A stretch of 12,500 bases of DNA from Bacteroidota bacterium (GTDB taxonomy: Bacteria; Bacteroidota; Ignavibacteria; UBA10030; SZUA-254): contig SCUC01000711.1 in assembly GCA_004322375.1 (NCBI GenBank), positions 1 to 12,500 on the forward strand. Direction: 5' to 3'. Under the pieces are notes generated by a model, which was not told the DNA's origin, ran no database searches, and saw only the letters and a list, made by a program, of their open reading frames with translations. Numbering within the stretch: the first letter of the stretch is position 1; each line of letters begins with the position of its first letter. The translations under genes were made by a program, and so were the position numbers. Positions 1 through 6,863 of the stretch are shown piece after piece.

Positions 1-1
1 A

Positions 2-1489
2 TGGGATACGATACGCGATATTTTTATTCAATCCGGTAGAGACGGCGCGCCGCGCCGTCTCTACGTTGATGAACTACACCTCTCCCGCTCCATCCAAAAC
101 CTCATTGACCGCGGTATTTACCAACGCGACCATCAAACAGATACCTACGACCTCCACCCCATAGTACGCAGATATTGCTACGACCAGTTGACCAATAAGC
201 AACAAACGCACGAAGTATTTATTGATTATTTTTCTAAGATAGAGCAACCCCAAAAAGTAGAAACTCTTGACGATTTACAACCAGTCATTGAGCTCTACCA
301 CCATACAGTTAAAGCGGGAAAATATGATGAAGCGTGTGATTTGTTTTATCAAAGAATAAACCAAACAACCTATTATCAACTTGGCGCGTACCAACTCAGA
401 ATTGAGCTATTACGCGAACTATTCCCCGATGGAGAGGATAAATTGCCATGCTTAAAAGTTGAAGGCGACCAGGAGTGGACATTATCCGCTCTTGCAAATT
501 CCTACTCACTTTCCGGTCAAATGTACAGGGCTGTACCGTTGTATGAACAACATAATGCAATTTGCGAGAAACAAAACGATAAAAGAAATTTTGCTGTAGG
601 GTTGGGAGCTATGGCGAATGTGGCTCAACTTCCCATTGGTAAACTTGCATCCGCAGAGCAAAACTTTAGGCGGAGCATTGATATTTGCAGAGAAATCAAA
701 GATGAATTTCAAGAAGCTGTTGGTCATCAAGAGTTTGGCAAAATGTTTGCATATTTCGGAAAGTTTGAGGAGAGTGAAAATGAGTTAATATCTTCAACAG
801 CTTATTGGAAAAAAAATAAAGATTACCAAGGGTTATGCCTTGATGAATCTTATCGTTCCCTAAGCGCGCTACACAAAGATAATTTTAGCGAAGCTTTGAA
901 TGCTGCTCAAAGAGCTCTTGAGTTTGCAGAAGCTACAGCGCGAATAGAATATCCATTTGAACGCGATTTCATCCACGCATATTGGCTCATCGGCGCGTCC
1001 CATTGCGGGTTAGGTAATCTTACGGAAGCAGAAAAACATTTACAAGAAGCATTATCCCGCGATAGAAGAATAAATTTAGTAGAACTAGAAGCCCCTATCC
1101 TTTTAGAATTTGCAAAGTTACGTCTCGCTCAATCTAAGAAAGAAAATAACGAGCATAAAAAGAAAAACCTTGTTGAAGAGTCACTCAAACATGCAACAGA
1201 GGCATTGGAGATCGCTGATAGATGTGAACATCGGTTGCAGCAAGCGGAGATACATAACTTTTTAGCGGAGTGGTATTTTGAAAGCGCTACGGTATCTACA
1301 AGTGGTATGGTTGGGTTAAACGCAGGGGAGCGGAGGGGCAGAGGTGCGGAGGAGAATGATAAAAGTGAATATTTAAAGAAAGCAAAAGAACATGCTGAAA
1401 AAGCCAAAGAGAGCGCGTATTGCGATGGTCCTCCCCATTACTACAAAGTCGCTTATGAAAAAGCGGAAGCTATGCTTGCAAAGTTGTGA
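2..1489 (+). CDS. STAND-type (NB-ARC/NACHT-like) TPR protein, 3' part only
   Basis: The reading frame is open from base 2 to the TGA at 1487-1489 (495 visible codons), so the gene starts left of the window; the TTG at 188 is not a convincing start. Visible residues 1-62 contain a segment ending TYDLHPIVRRYCYDQL, typical of the end of the winged helix after an NB-ARC/NACHT ATPase ('LHPLVR.Y' signature). From about residue 159 to 492 there are repeated helical pairs with TPR spacing (for example LGNLTEAEKHLQEAL and FGKFEESENEL), ending CDGPPHYYKVAYEKAEAML, a C-terminus I associate with cyanobacterial-type NB-ARC/TPR proteins. In that family the ATPase is a signalling switch, TPRs sense a ligand or partner, and an N-terminal effector acts; here the NTPase core and effector are out of view, so a role (defence, regulation) is inference. 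Two repeat-derived segments sit in frame: a palindrome (36-64) and a purine-rich octad tract (1322-1353). Confidence 0.8.
   Translation, partial: WDTIRDIFIQSGRDGAPRRLYVDELHLSRSIQNLIDRGIYQRDHQTDTYDLHPIVRRYCYDQLTNKQQTHEVFIDYFSKIEQPQKVETLDDLQPVIELYHHTVKAGKYDEACDLFYQRINQTTYYQLGAYQLRIELLRELFPDGEDKLPCLKVEGDQEWTLSALANSYSLSGQMYRAVPLYEQHNAICEKQNDKRNFAVGLGAMANVAQLPIGKLASAEQNFRRSIDICREIKDEFQEAVGHQEFGKMFAYFGKFEESENELISSTAYWKKNKDYQGLCLDESYRSLSALHKDNFSEALNAAQRALEFAEATARIEYPFERDFIHAYWLIGASHCGLGNLTEAEKHLQEALSRDRRINLVELEAPILLEFAKLRLAQSKKENNEHKKKNLVEESLKHATEALEIADRCEHRLQQAEIHNFLAEWYFESATVSTSGMVGLNAGERRGRGAEENDKSEYLKKAKEHAEKAKESAYCDGPPHYYKVAYEKAEAMLAKL
36..64. repeat. 29-bp perfect palindrome inside the STAND/TPR gene
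   Basis: Bases 36-49 (GTAGAGACGGCGCG) are exactly reverse-complemented at 51-64 around a single centre base at 50. It is in frame and encodes about GRDGAPRRLY. Short palindromes with GTAGAGAC...GTCTCTAC ends occur as dispersed elements in several bacterial groups, so this reads as a small mobile palindrome tolerated inside a coding sequence. That assignment is from memory of such repeats, not from a search. Confidence 0.75.
1322..1353 (+). repeat. Period-8 purine-rich tract (GCRGRGGN x4) inside the TPR gene
   Basis: Four consecutive octads fit GCRGRGGN (for example GCAGGGGA and GCGGAGGG). They encode the low-complexity stretch AGERRGRGAEE, which interrupts the helical TPR pattern near the C-terminus and is probably a loop. 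The strand is strongly purine-biased compared with the surrounding gene. Confidence 0.7.
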
Positions 1490-1493
1490 ACGC

Positions 1494-1575
1494 AAAGTGC
1501 CACGCACTTTCTCTTTGTCACTTATACTCATATTCAGTTCAGCAGTTTCTTCATAGTAGAAGTGCGTGGCACTTT
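1494..1575. repeat. REPIN-like inverted pair of palindromic repeats
   Basis: The 16-base segment AAAGTGCCACGCACTT (1494-1509) is exactly reverse-complemented at 1560-1575, with a 50-base spacer. Each arm is itself palindromic (AAAGTG...CACTTT around CCACG), so it can fold as two small hairpins or one long stem. Two inverted REPs as a unit is the REPIN architecture mobilised by RAYT/Y1 transposases in other bacteria; no such transposase is in the window. It begins 4 bases after the TPR gene stop, and a run of seven T follows the right arm (1578-1584), so it could also help end transcription. Confidence 0.75.
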
Positions 1576-1638
1576 AGTTTTTTTGCATCTTCACAAGTAA
1601 ATCCTATATTACTATCGAAATTTAATATAACACAGAAC

Positions 1639-2532
1639 ATGCACCAACGAGAAATAGAGCGGCTTGTACAATCCATCTTAAAAGGGGAAGAAACAAAGCA
1701 TTTATGCTGTAAAGATGGCGTCTGCCGCGATGGAATGTGCGTCGTCCATAATAAAGAAGGCGTTCGCAATATCGTTCAGCAGGGAGCGTCGCGCATCTCC
1801 GCAGGGGTAGGCATCGAAGCGGCCGGCGGGATTGAAGTTGACCTCGCCCGAATGATTGACCACACCCTTCTCAAGCCGGAAGCCACAAAAGAAGAAGTAA
1901 CAAAACTCTGTAACGAGGCAAAAAAATATAACTTTGCCAGCGTATGCATCAATCCAAGCTATGTTCGTCTTTGTGCGCAAATTCTGCGCGACACGGCGGT
2001 AAAAGTTTGCACTGTCATTGGCTTCCCTCTTGGGGCAACCTCAACCGCTTCTAAAGCATTCGAGTCTGAACAAGCCTTACGCGACGGCGCGACCGAGCTT
2101 GATATGGTGATAAACGTCGGAATGCTCAAGTCGGGTGAATATGAATATGTTGAAAATGATATGTTCGCAGTTTCCACGACGGCGAGAAGATACGGCGCGC
2201 TCACAAAAGTTATCCTCGAAACTGCGCTCCTCACCGATGAGGAAAAAGTCAAAGCCTGCATGTTGGCAAAACGCGCAGGAATGGATTTCGTCAAAACATC
2301 TACCGGGTTTTCAAAAGGCGGCGCGACTGTTGGCGATATCGCCTTGATGCGAAAGGTTGTTGGCAGCGCTATGGGCGTGAAAGCATCGGGTGGCGTGCGC
2401 ACCCGCGAAGACGCGCTAGCGATGGTCGCCAGCGGAGCTGACCGTATCGGCGCAAGCGCAAGCGTAAAAATTGTCTCTGTTTCCAATGCAGGGCAGCCTG
2501 CCGAACCTGCAAAGGTTTCAGATCGTTATTAA
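1639..2532 (+). CDS. deoC: Deoxyribose-phosphate aldolase with Cys-rich N-terminal extension
   Basis: DeoC (EC 4.1.2.4) is a class I aldolase that splits 2-deoxyribose-5-phosphate into glyceraldehyde-3-phosphate and acetaldehyde in deoxynucleoside catabolism. The 297-residue product has the TIM-barrel signatures: IDHTLLKPEAT (73-83), the Asp in ELDMVINVG (D155), the Schiff-base lysine in VKTSTGFSKGG (K219), and the second active-site lysine in VKASGGVRT (K248). The ATG at 1639 is chosen because the frame upstream to 1486 encodes REPIN sequence and has no family similarity; this ATG is preceded by AGAAC like two neighbouring starts. Compared with E. coli DeoC (about 259 aa) there is an extra N-terminus: an amphipathic helix (residues 4-16, REIERLVQSILKG), then CCKDGVCRDGMC with four cysteines, then a Gly/Ala-rich linker to about 66. 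The helix resembles microcompartment encapsulation peptides (inference). The next gene starts 12 bases after the stop. Confidence 0.95.
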   Translation: MHQREIERLVQSILKGEETKHLCCKDGVCRDGMCVVHNKEGVRNIVQQGASRISAGVGIEAAGGIEVDLARMIDHTLLKPEATKEEVTKLCNEAKKYNFASVCINPSYVRLCAQILRDTAVKVCTVIGFPLGATSTASKAFESEQALRDGATELDMVINVGMLKSGEYEYVENDMFAVSTTARRYGALTKVILETALLTDEEKVKACMLAKRAGMDFVKTSTGFSKGGATVGDIALMRKVVGSAMGVKASGGVRTREDALAMVASGADRIGASASVKIVSVSNAGQPAEPAKVSDRY

Positions 2533-2544
2533 CATCGTTAGAAC

Positions 2545-3048
2545 ATGAGGAATCGTATGAAACGTTATTCTTATACACTCTGGTTAATCATTATTACAGT
2601 CTCATTACTTTTTTTCGGATGTTCTTCATCGGAAGAAACTCAACAAGAAAAAGAGGTCACTATACCGCAAGCGCAACAAGAAGCTCCCGAAACTCCTCCG
2701 GCAATTACAACGGAAAAAACAGATACTATTGAAGTTTCTGAGAAAGAAGTAACTCCCGGCGTACAAGAAGGAACGCAAGCACAGCAACAAATGCAATCAA
2801 GCGGCGGGTATGCCGTGCAGATAGGCGCATTTAAAATGGCTGATACAGCAGAGGAGATTGCAGCCCTTGCCCGGAATCGTTTCCAGACAACCGTATTGAC
2901 ATATTTGGATAATGAAACCGGCTTGACAAAAATTCTTGTCGGTTCATTCGCATCAAAGGATGAAGCGCGAGTGTTCCGCGACCAGCTTGCCCAACAATTT
3001 CCCGACGATTATAAAGACGCGTGGGTAACGGAAATACCGAAGAACTGA
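2545..3048 (+). CDS. SPOR-domain lipoprotein
   Basis: The 167-residue protein has a lipoprotein signal peptide: a basic start (MRNRMKR), a hydrophobic stretch at 11-24, and lipobox LFFGC with C26. Residues 30-86 are a Gln/Glu/Pro/Thr-rich linker. A SPOR domain covers about 88-165 (GGYAVQIGAFKMADTAEE..., ILVGSFASKDEARVFRDQL, DAWVTEI). SPOR domains bind peptidoglycan stripped of stem peptides, typically at the division site, so a lipid-anchored septal or envelope protein is likely. The start is uncertain by four codons: ATG 2545 shares an upstream AGAAC with its neighbours, whereas ATG 2557 has a GAGGA five bases upstream. It is probably co-transcribed with deoC (12-base gap). Confidence 0.88.
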   Translation: MRNRMKRYSYTLWLIIITVSLLFFGCSSSEETQQEKEVTIPQAQQEAPETPPAITTEKTDTIEVSEKEVTPGVQEGTQAQQQMQSSGGYAVQIGAFKMADTAEEIAALARNRFQTTVLTYLDNETGLTKILVGSFASKDEARVFRDQLAQQFPDDYKDAWVTEIPKN

Positions 3049-3098
3049 ACGTTAGTTCTCTGTTCTACGTTATATGGTATGGAAAGAATAATTCAGGA

Positions 3099-3140
3099 GG
3101 TAGATGATAAATGGTAGATAATAGGTGGTAGGTCATAGGT
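3099..3140 (+). repeat. Degenerate heptamer tract, consensus near NNTAGRT
   Basis: Six consecutive 7-base units each end in T, for example GGTAGAT twice and GGTAGGT. The period fades into A/T-rich sequence after 3147. It lies in the spacer between the two SPOR genes. Confidence 0.7.
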
Positions 3141-3199
3141 AAAATTTCAAATCATTTAATAGAATTAAACCCTCACTACTAACAGTTAACCTACTGGTA

Positions 3200-3227
3200 C
3201 TGACTACTGACTACTGAAAACTGATAA
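3200..3227 (+). repeat. Degenerate heptamer tract, CTGANWA x4
   Basis: Four consecutive heptads begin CTGA: CTGACTA occurs twice, then CTGAAAA and CTGATAA. A weaker continuation of the same phase reaches back to about 3179. It ends 9 bases before the ATG at 3237, so it may form the leader of that gene. Confidence 0.7.
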
Positions 3228-3236
3228 CAACAGAAC

Positions 3237-3800
3237 ATGAACCTCACGTTCACATCATACTTAATATTAGCAATTACCGTTCTCTTTAGTTCCATAGAGA
3301 GCGTAAGCTGTTCTCCTCCGCTCGAAGTGCAGCGCAAATCCGTTCCCGATACAACACAAACCTTAAAAGAGTTCTTAAATAAATACGAAAAGACATTCGA
3401 CCCCTCTGCCTACGAAATCCCCATCACCATTGCACAGCCCAAAGCAGATACACTCTCACAATACCTAGTAGCAGATTCCGTCTCTACGGATAGCTTGCAA
3501 TACACCTCAGGTTTTCGCGTGCAGATTCTCACAACGCAGGATATTGATCAAGCAAACAGGCTAAAAGATTCGCTCAATGCTCTTCTTCCAACCGAGTGGA
3601 CATATATCATCTATCACGTTCCTTATTACAAAGTGCGCGTCGGCAATTATTATGAGCGGTCTTCAGCAAACAGAACACTGCGGCATTTGTTAGAAACGGG
3701 ATTTCAGGATTCGTGGATTGTGCCGGACAAAATCATAAAAAATCCCCCCTTCAAGCTTCCTCCTGTTCGCATGCCGATTGATACGCTACGCGAAGAGTAA
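3237..3800 (+). CDS. Exported SPOR-domain protein
   Basis: The 187-residue protein has a hydrophobic N-terminal signal (about 5-20) followed by ESVSC; C25 could be a lipid-anchored cysteine, but the lipobox (SVSC) is weak, so a cleaved Sec signal is also possible. After a 65-residue linker a SPOR domain covers about 92-165 (GFRVQILTTQDIDQANRLKDSL, YYKVRVGNYYERSSANRTL, FQDSWIVPD). The C-terminus is Pro-rich. It is a divergent paralogue of the SPOR lipoprotein just upstream, so both may recognise denuded glycan strands at different sites or times. The start is the first ATG after the heptamer spacer and is preceded by ACAGAAC. Confidence 0.85.
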   Translation: MNLTFTSYLILAITVLFSSIESVSCSPPLEVQRKSVPDTTQTLKEFLNKYEKTFDPSAYEIPITIAQPKADTLSQYLVADSVSTDSLQYTSGFRVQILTTQDIDQANRLKDSLNALLPTEWTYIIYHVPYYKVRVGNYYERSSANRTLRHLLETGFQDSWIVPDKIIKNPPFKLPPVRMPIDTLREE

Positions 3801-4120
3801 TTGAGTTTAATAGAAGCCTTTACAAAGCCCTATATTATCGTTCCCTACAGAACTTTGACTGAACTGAACGAAGTGGAGTGAATCCGCCTACCGGCAGACC
3901 AATTCTAAGGGGTACGGAGATGTTTTCTACGAACCGTAGGTCGCTATGCTGCTAACGACATGTGTTTTTCTACTTGCAGAGGAAACCCGATAGTGACGTT
4001 TTCATTACTTTCACCCATCCCTATCCCTTCCCTACATAGTCATTGCTTGACCTCAACATGACAATCGGGAAATTTTTCAAAGTCTTCCCCAACTGCTTTT
4101 TACTTTTCTCTTGATACTTT
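3801..4120. other. Convergent spacer holding dispersed-repeat fragments
   Basis: There is no supportable gene. From left to right it holds: GAAGCCTTTACAAAG (from about 3815), related to three motifs in the 9983-10588 spacer; a GAACGAAGTGGAGTGAATCC segment resembling common environmental-genome extragenic repeats; an 18-base segment (3925-3942) whose reverse complement occurs at 10084-10101; and copy A of an 85-bp repeat (3951-4035). The last 85 bases are T/C-rich. No clear hairpin-plus-T terminator was found for either flanking gene. Confidence 0.6.
3951..4035 (+). repeat. Dispersed repeat, copy A (pair with 10169-10252)
   Basis: This 85-base segment aligns with 10169-10252 in the same orientation. 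The first 27 bases have 3 differences, the last 43 (from GTGACGTTTTCATTACTTT to the CCCTTCCCTAC end) have 2, and the middle 15 have diverged. Both copies sit between convergent genes. Confidence 0.8.
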
Positions 4121-5812
4121 TTATTTGAACAGAATCTTCACATTCTCCACGCTCCACCGCGCGCGAACTTTCACGGTGTCATCATACACTATAAATCTCT
4201 CGGAAGTTTGAAAAGGATAAAGCGTACCGTATGCGTAAACGCTGTTGCTATCGGAATCTACAAACGCCGACAATAAATATTTCCCTTCCTGTAGCTTGTC
4301 AAAAGAAAATTTGCCGGGTGCGCTTAAGCTTACAGTCCGGCTCCGAAGTTTTTCTTCGAGAGGTTTAGCAGAAAGAAATATCCTGCCGTTTTCACTGAGA
4401 GTTCCCTTCTCGATTGTTCCTACAATGCTTCCTAATTTGTCATTGTCTACGGTCTGGAATTTAAATATTTGCATGCTGTCGGTGAATCTGTTACCGGCAA
4501 TATCAATTAGCGAATCGAGAATCACGCTCACCACATACGGCATTTTATTTTGCAAGGGGATACTCGGTACGAAGCGGGCATGTGTTGCATTCAACCATGT
4601 AAATGCGCCGGTCAAGCTGTTTTTCCCGCTATCCTGAAGAGAAAATCCGTGTTCTGCTTTCGATTTAATAACCCATTCGTTAATTCCTATCAGAATGGAA
4701 TCTCCGGGAAAAACTTCTTTGCTCTCATTGACAATATTGAGCAGCGAGATATGCGGTTTTGTGGTATCCGGAACTCCGCTTCCATCGAAATATCCAGCAG
4801 TAGTCTTCAATGATACAACGTTCCCGTACAAATCGCGAATGTTTTTAATACGAACACGATATGTTTTTGTGCCATCCTGCTCTGCAGTAAGAAGAGTAGC
4901 CTCCGATATTGTCGTATCGGAAGGCGAGGCGTCAATGACTGATAATTGAGCTTGAGAAAGAGTATCCTCGATAAAAATATTCTCCTGGCGAAGAGTGGAA
5001 GTATCAATTGCTTCGCTGAATCTGAGTAGTACATGCTGCTGGTCAATTGCCCTGCTGCTCGAAAGGAATGGCGCTGATGTATCTTCGCTTGTCATTCGGA
5101 TAGTGATACCGTCCATCAAATCCTTTTCGGGAGTCAACACAAATTCACTTTGGGGAACTCCGTACTGATCAATCTGAGCATCATAGATTAAATTTTTGTA
5201 TTCATCTCTCATGGCAATGAGGCGATAGTTCCCTAACCGGAGAAACGGCAAATAGAAGGTTCCGTCTTTCCCCGTTTGGGTAAGATAATCCGGTTTTGTT
5301 TGGGCGGGATTTAGAGTATCGCTCAGACGGGCATCAAGCATGTACGCAAATACCATTACACCTTCCGGTTTCCCATCGAATATCTTCCCTCCCAACGCTC
5401 CCGAATCAATATGTCCCCCGGTAGAAAATGCAAGCGAAAATGCTTCCGCCATGGTGTTTCCTGCGCGAAGGTCTTTCACATCCGTACCGAGTGTAAGAAC
5501 ATAGGTTGTATTTTCCCTGAGAGTGTCCTCAAATGTAATCTCGATTTCCCTGCCGCTCCAATCCAGCTCAAGCTCACCAACATCAGGCGAAATAAAAATG
5601 GATTCAAACACGCTCTGCTTATCTACCCACTCGCTGAATGTTATCCTGATTGCATGATCATTGAAATTTGTCGTTTTTGTCTCGGGATATGTTTCGGTTA
5701 TTGTTGGCGGAGTCGTGTCAACCGGACCTCCCGGCGGAGCCATTTGTCCCGCACAATGAAAGAAGGTTATTACAATTGAAACGATGAGAAAGCAAAAAAT
5801 AATATTCTTCAC
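4121..5812 (-). CDS. Ig-like (Big_5/SbsA-type) domain envelope lipoprotein
   Basis: The product of about 563 residues has a hydrophobic N-terminus (3-18) and a cysteine (C20) followed by AGQMAPPGGPVDTTPP, the usual mature start of a Bacteroidota Ig-like lipoprotein family, though -1 His in FFHC is atypical for a lipobox. Three Big_5-like beta-sandwich units are visible at about 31-132, 245-345 and 352-460, with ITFSEWVDKQS, LLRFSEAIDTST and IGINEWVIKS marking each. Residues about 140-235 look like a carboxypeptidase-regulatory-like fold, and the C-terminus (about 463-563) has an FSFDKLQEGKYLLSAFVDSD segment of the same kind. Function is unknown; a surface or periplasmic structural/adhesive role is inferred. 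The GTG at 5812 has AAGG eight bases upstream and lies just after the mltG stop; GTG 5821 is the alternative. A longer frame to 5899 would overlap mltG and spoil the signal peptide. Third gene of the tsaD-mltG operon. Confidence 0.83.
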   Translation of the reverse strand: MKNIIFCFLIVSIVITFFHCAGQMAPPGGPVDTTPPTITETYPETKTTNFNDHAIRITFSEWVDKQSVFESIFISPDVGELELDWSGREIEITFEDTLRENTTYVLTLGTDVKDLRAGNTMAEAFSLAFSTGGHIDSGALGGKIFDGKPEGVMVFAYMLDARLSDTLNPAQTKPDYLTQTGKDGTFYLPFLRLGNYRLIAMRDEYKNLIYDAQIDQYGVPQSEFVLTPEKDLMDGITIRMTSEDTSAPFLSSSRAIDQQHVLLRFSEAIDTSTLRQENIFIEDTLSQAQLSVIDASPSDTTISEATLLTAEQDGTKTYRVRIKNIRDLYGNVVSLKTTAGYFDGSGVPDTTKPHISLLNIVNESKEVFPGDSILIGINEWVIKSKAEHGFSLQDSGKNSLTGAFTWLNATHARFVPSIPLQNKMPYVVSVILDSLIDIAGNRFTDSMQIFKFQTVDNDKLGSIVGTIEKGTLSENGRIFLSAKPLEEKLRSRTVSLSAPGKFSFDKLQEGKYLLSAFVDSDSNSVYAYGTLYPFQTSERFIVYDDTVKVRARWSVENVKILFK

Positions 5813-5822
5813 ACAAAACACC

Positions 5823-6863
5823 TTAGTTTGATTGAAGTGAATCACTGGTATCCGCCAACGCCTGCATTTGCAGCCTCTCCTGCCGTAATTTTCTTGCATT
5901 GCTGATAGCTTTCAAATGCTCCTTATAACTTTTTGTAAAGGTATGTCCTCCTAACCCGTTCGCGACGAAAAATATATACTTGTGTTTTTTAGGATACAAT
6001 ACTGCCATGATAGAAGCTAACCCCGGATTGTTCACCGGACCGGGAGGAAGTCCTTTGTTACGGTAGGTATTGTATGGAGAAACTCGGTTCAAATCGGAAT
6101 ACTTTAACGGACGAGGAAACGGGAGAATAAATTGAATTGTCGGGTCTGCCTGTAGAAACATATTTCTCCGCAGCCTATTATAATACACGCCCGCTATAAT
6201 AGCACGTTCTGAATCTATTCTCGTCTCTCCCTCGACGATTGACGCAAGAGTAAGCACATCATGAATTGACATCCCCAATTCATTCGCCCGCGCTTCCATC
6301 ATTGGGTCAAATTCCCGCTTGAATTCTTCGATGAACTGCTGGAGCAATAATTCCTCAGCATCCTGCCAATACAAACGGTATGTTTTTGGAAATAGATACC
6401 CCTCCACTGTCGGCGCGTCAATTCCTAAGTTCGCGACGAATTCCCTATTGGTGGCTAATGCCATCAACCGGGCAGAATCTATTCCTACCTGCCTTGTCAA
6501 CAATGACGTTATGCGGCGTGTCGTCATCCCCTCAGGGATTGTAATCACTATCGCTTCTACTGAAGTTCCCTTCGCGAGATCTTCCAATATTGCAAGATTA
6601 GACATGCCGCCGTGAAATCTGTATTTTCCAATCTGGATTCTGGTCGTTGAGCCGTGAAGCTTCCCTGCCAGCTTAAACAACAGCTTACTCTTAATCACAC
6701 CCTGTTCTGCTAATTTATTCATCACTTCCGCAAAGGTTTCTCCCTTGGAAATAACAACAACGCGATCGCCATCAAACATATTCGGCGCCCACATGACGAG
6801 ATAATAGAGAACTGCACCTCCAACAATACACAATATCAATGTCAAAAGAATGAATTTCTTCAT
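5823..6863 (-). CDS. mltG: Endolytic murein transglycosylase MltG (YceG-like)
   Basis: MltG is an inner-membrane lytic transglycosylase that cleaves nascent glycan strands and is thought to set their length. The 346-residue protein has one membrane segment (about 4-24), a LysM-like subdomain (about 33-95), and the YceG catalytic domain. Family motifs present include EGYLFPKTY (154-162), the catalytic glutamate in LASIVEGET (E211), AGVYYNRL (224-231), QADPT, and the GLPPGPVNNPG segment (271-281). Length matches the family (about 340). The ATG at 6863 overlaps the tsaD stop (ATGA), implying translational coupling; no Shine-Dalgarno site is obvious. Confidence 0.95.
   Translation of the reverse strand: MKKFILLTLILCIVGGAVLYYLVMWAPNMFDGDRVVVISKGETFAEVMNKLAEQGVIKSKLLFKLAGKLHGSTTRIQIGKYRFHGGMSNLAILEDLAKGTSVEAIVITIPEGMTTRRITSLLTRQVGIDSARLMALATNREFVANLGIDAPTVEGYLFPKTYRLYWQDAEELLLQQFIEEFKREFDPMMEARANELGMSIHDVLTLASIVEGETRIDSERAIIAGVYYNRLRRNMFLQADPTIQFILPFPRPLKYSDLNRVSPYNTYRNKGLPPGPVNNPGLASIMAVLYPKKHKYIFFVANGLGGHTFTKSYKEHLKAISNARKLRQERLQMQALADTSDSLQSN

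Noticed and set aside
1486..1638. In-frame N-terminal extension of deoC starting at GTG 1486
   Set aside because: It translates the REPIN-like repeat, overlaps the previous gene's stop, and has no resemblance to DeoC; ATG 1639 is better.
1959..2486. 175-codon frame on the minus strand opposite deoC
   Set aside because: It lies wholly within the strongly supported deoC gene and its product looks like a reverse-strand shadow.
3099..3227. CRISPR-like array in the spacer between SPOR genes
   Set aside because: Units are only 7 bases with no spacers, and no cas genes are present.
5813..5899. Extension of the Ig-like lipoprotein to ATG 5899
   Set aside because: It overlaps the mltG 3' end by 77 bases and would put about 29 basic and mixed residues before the signal peptide.
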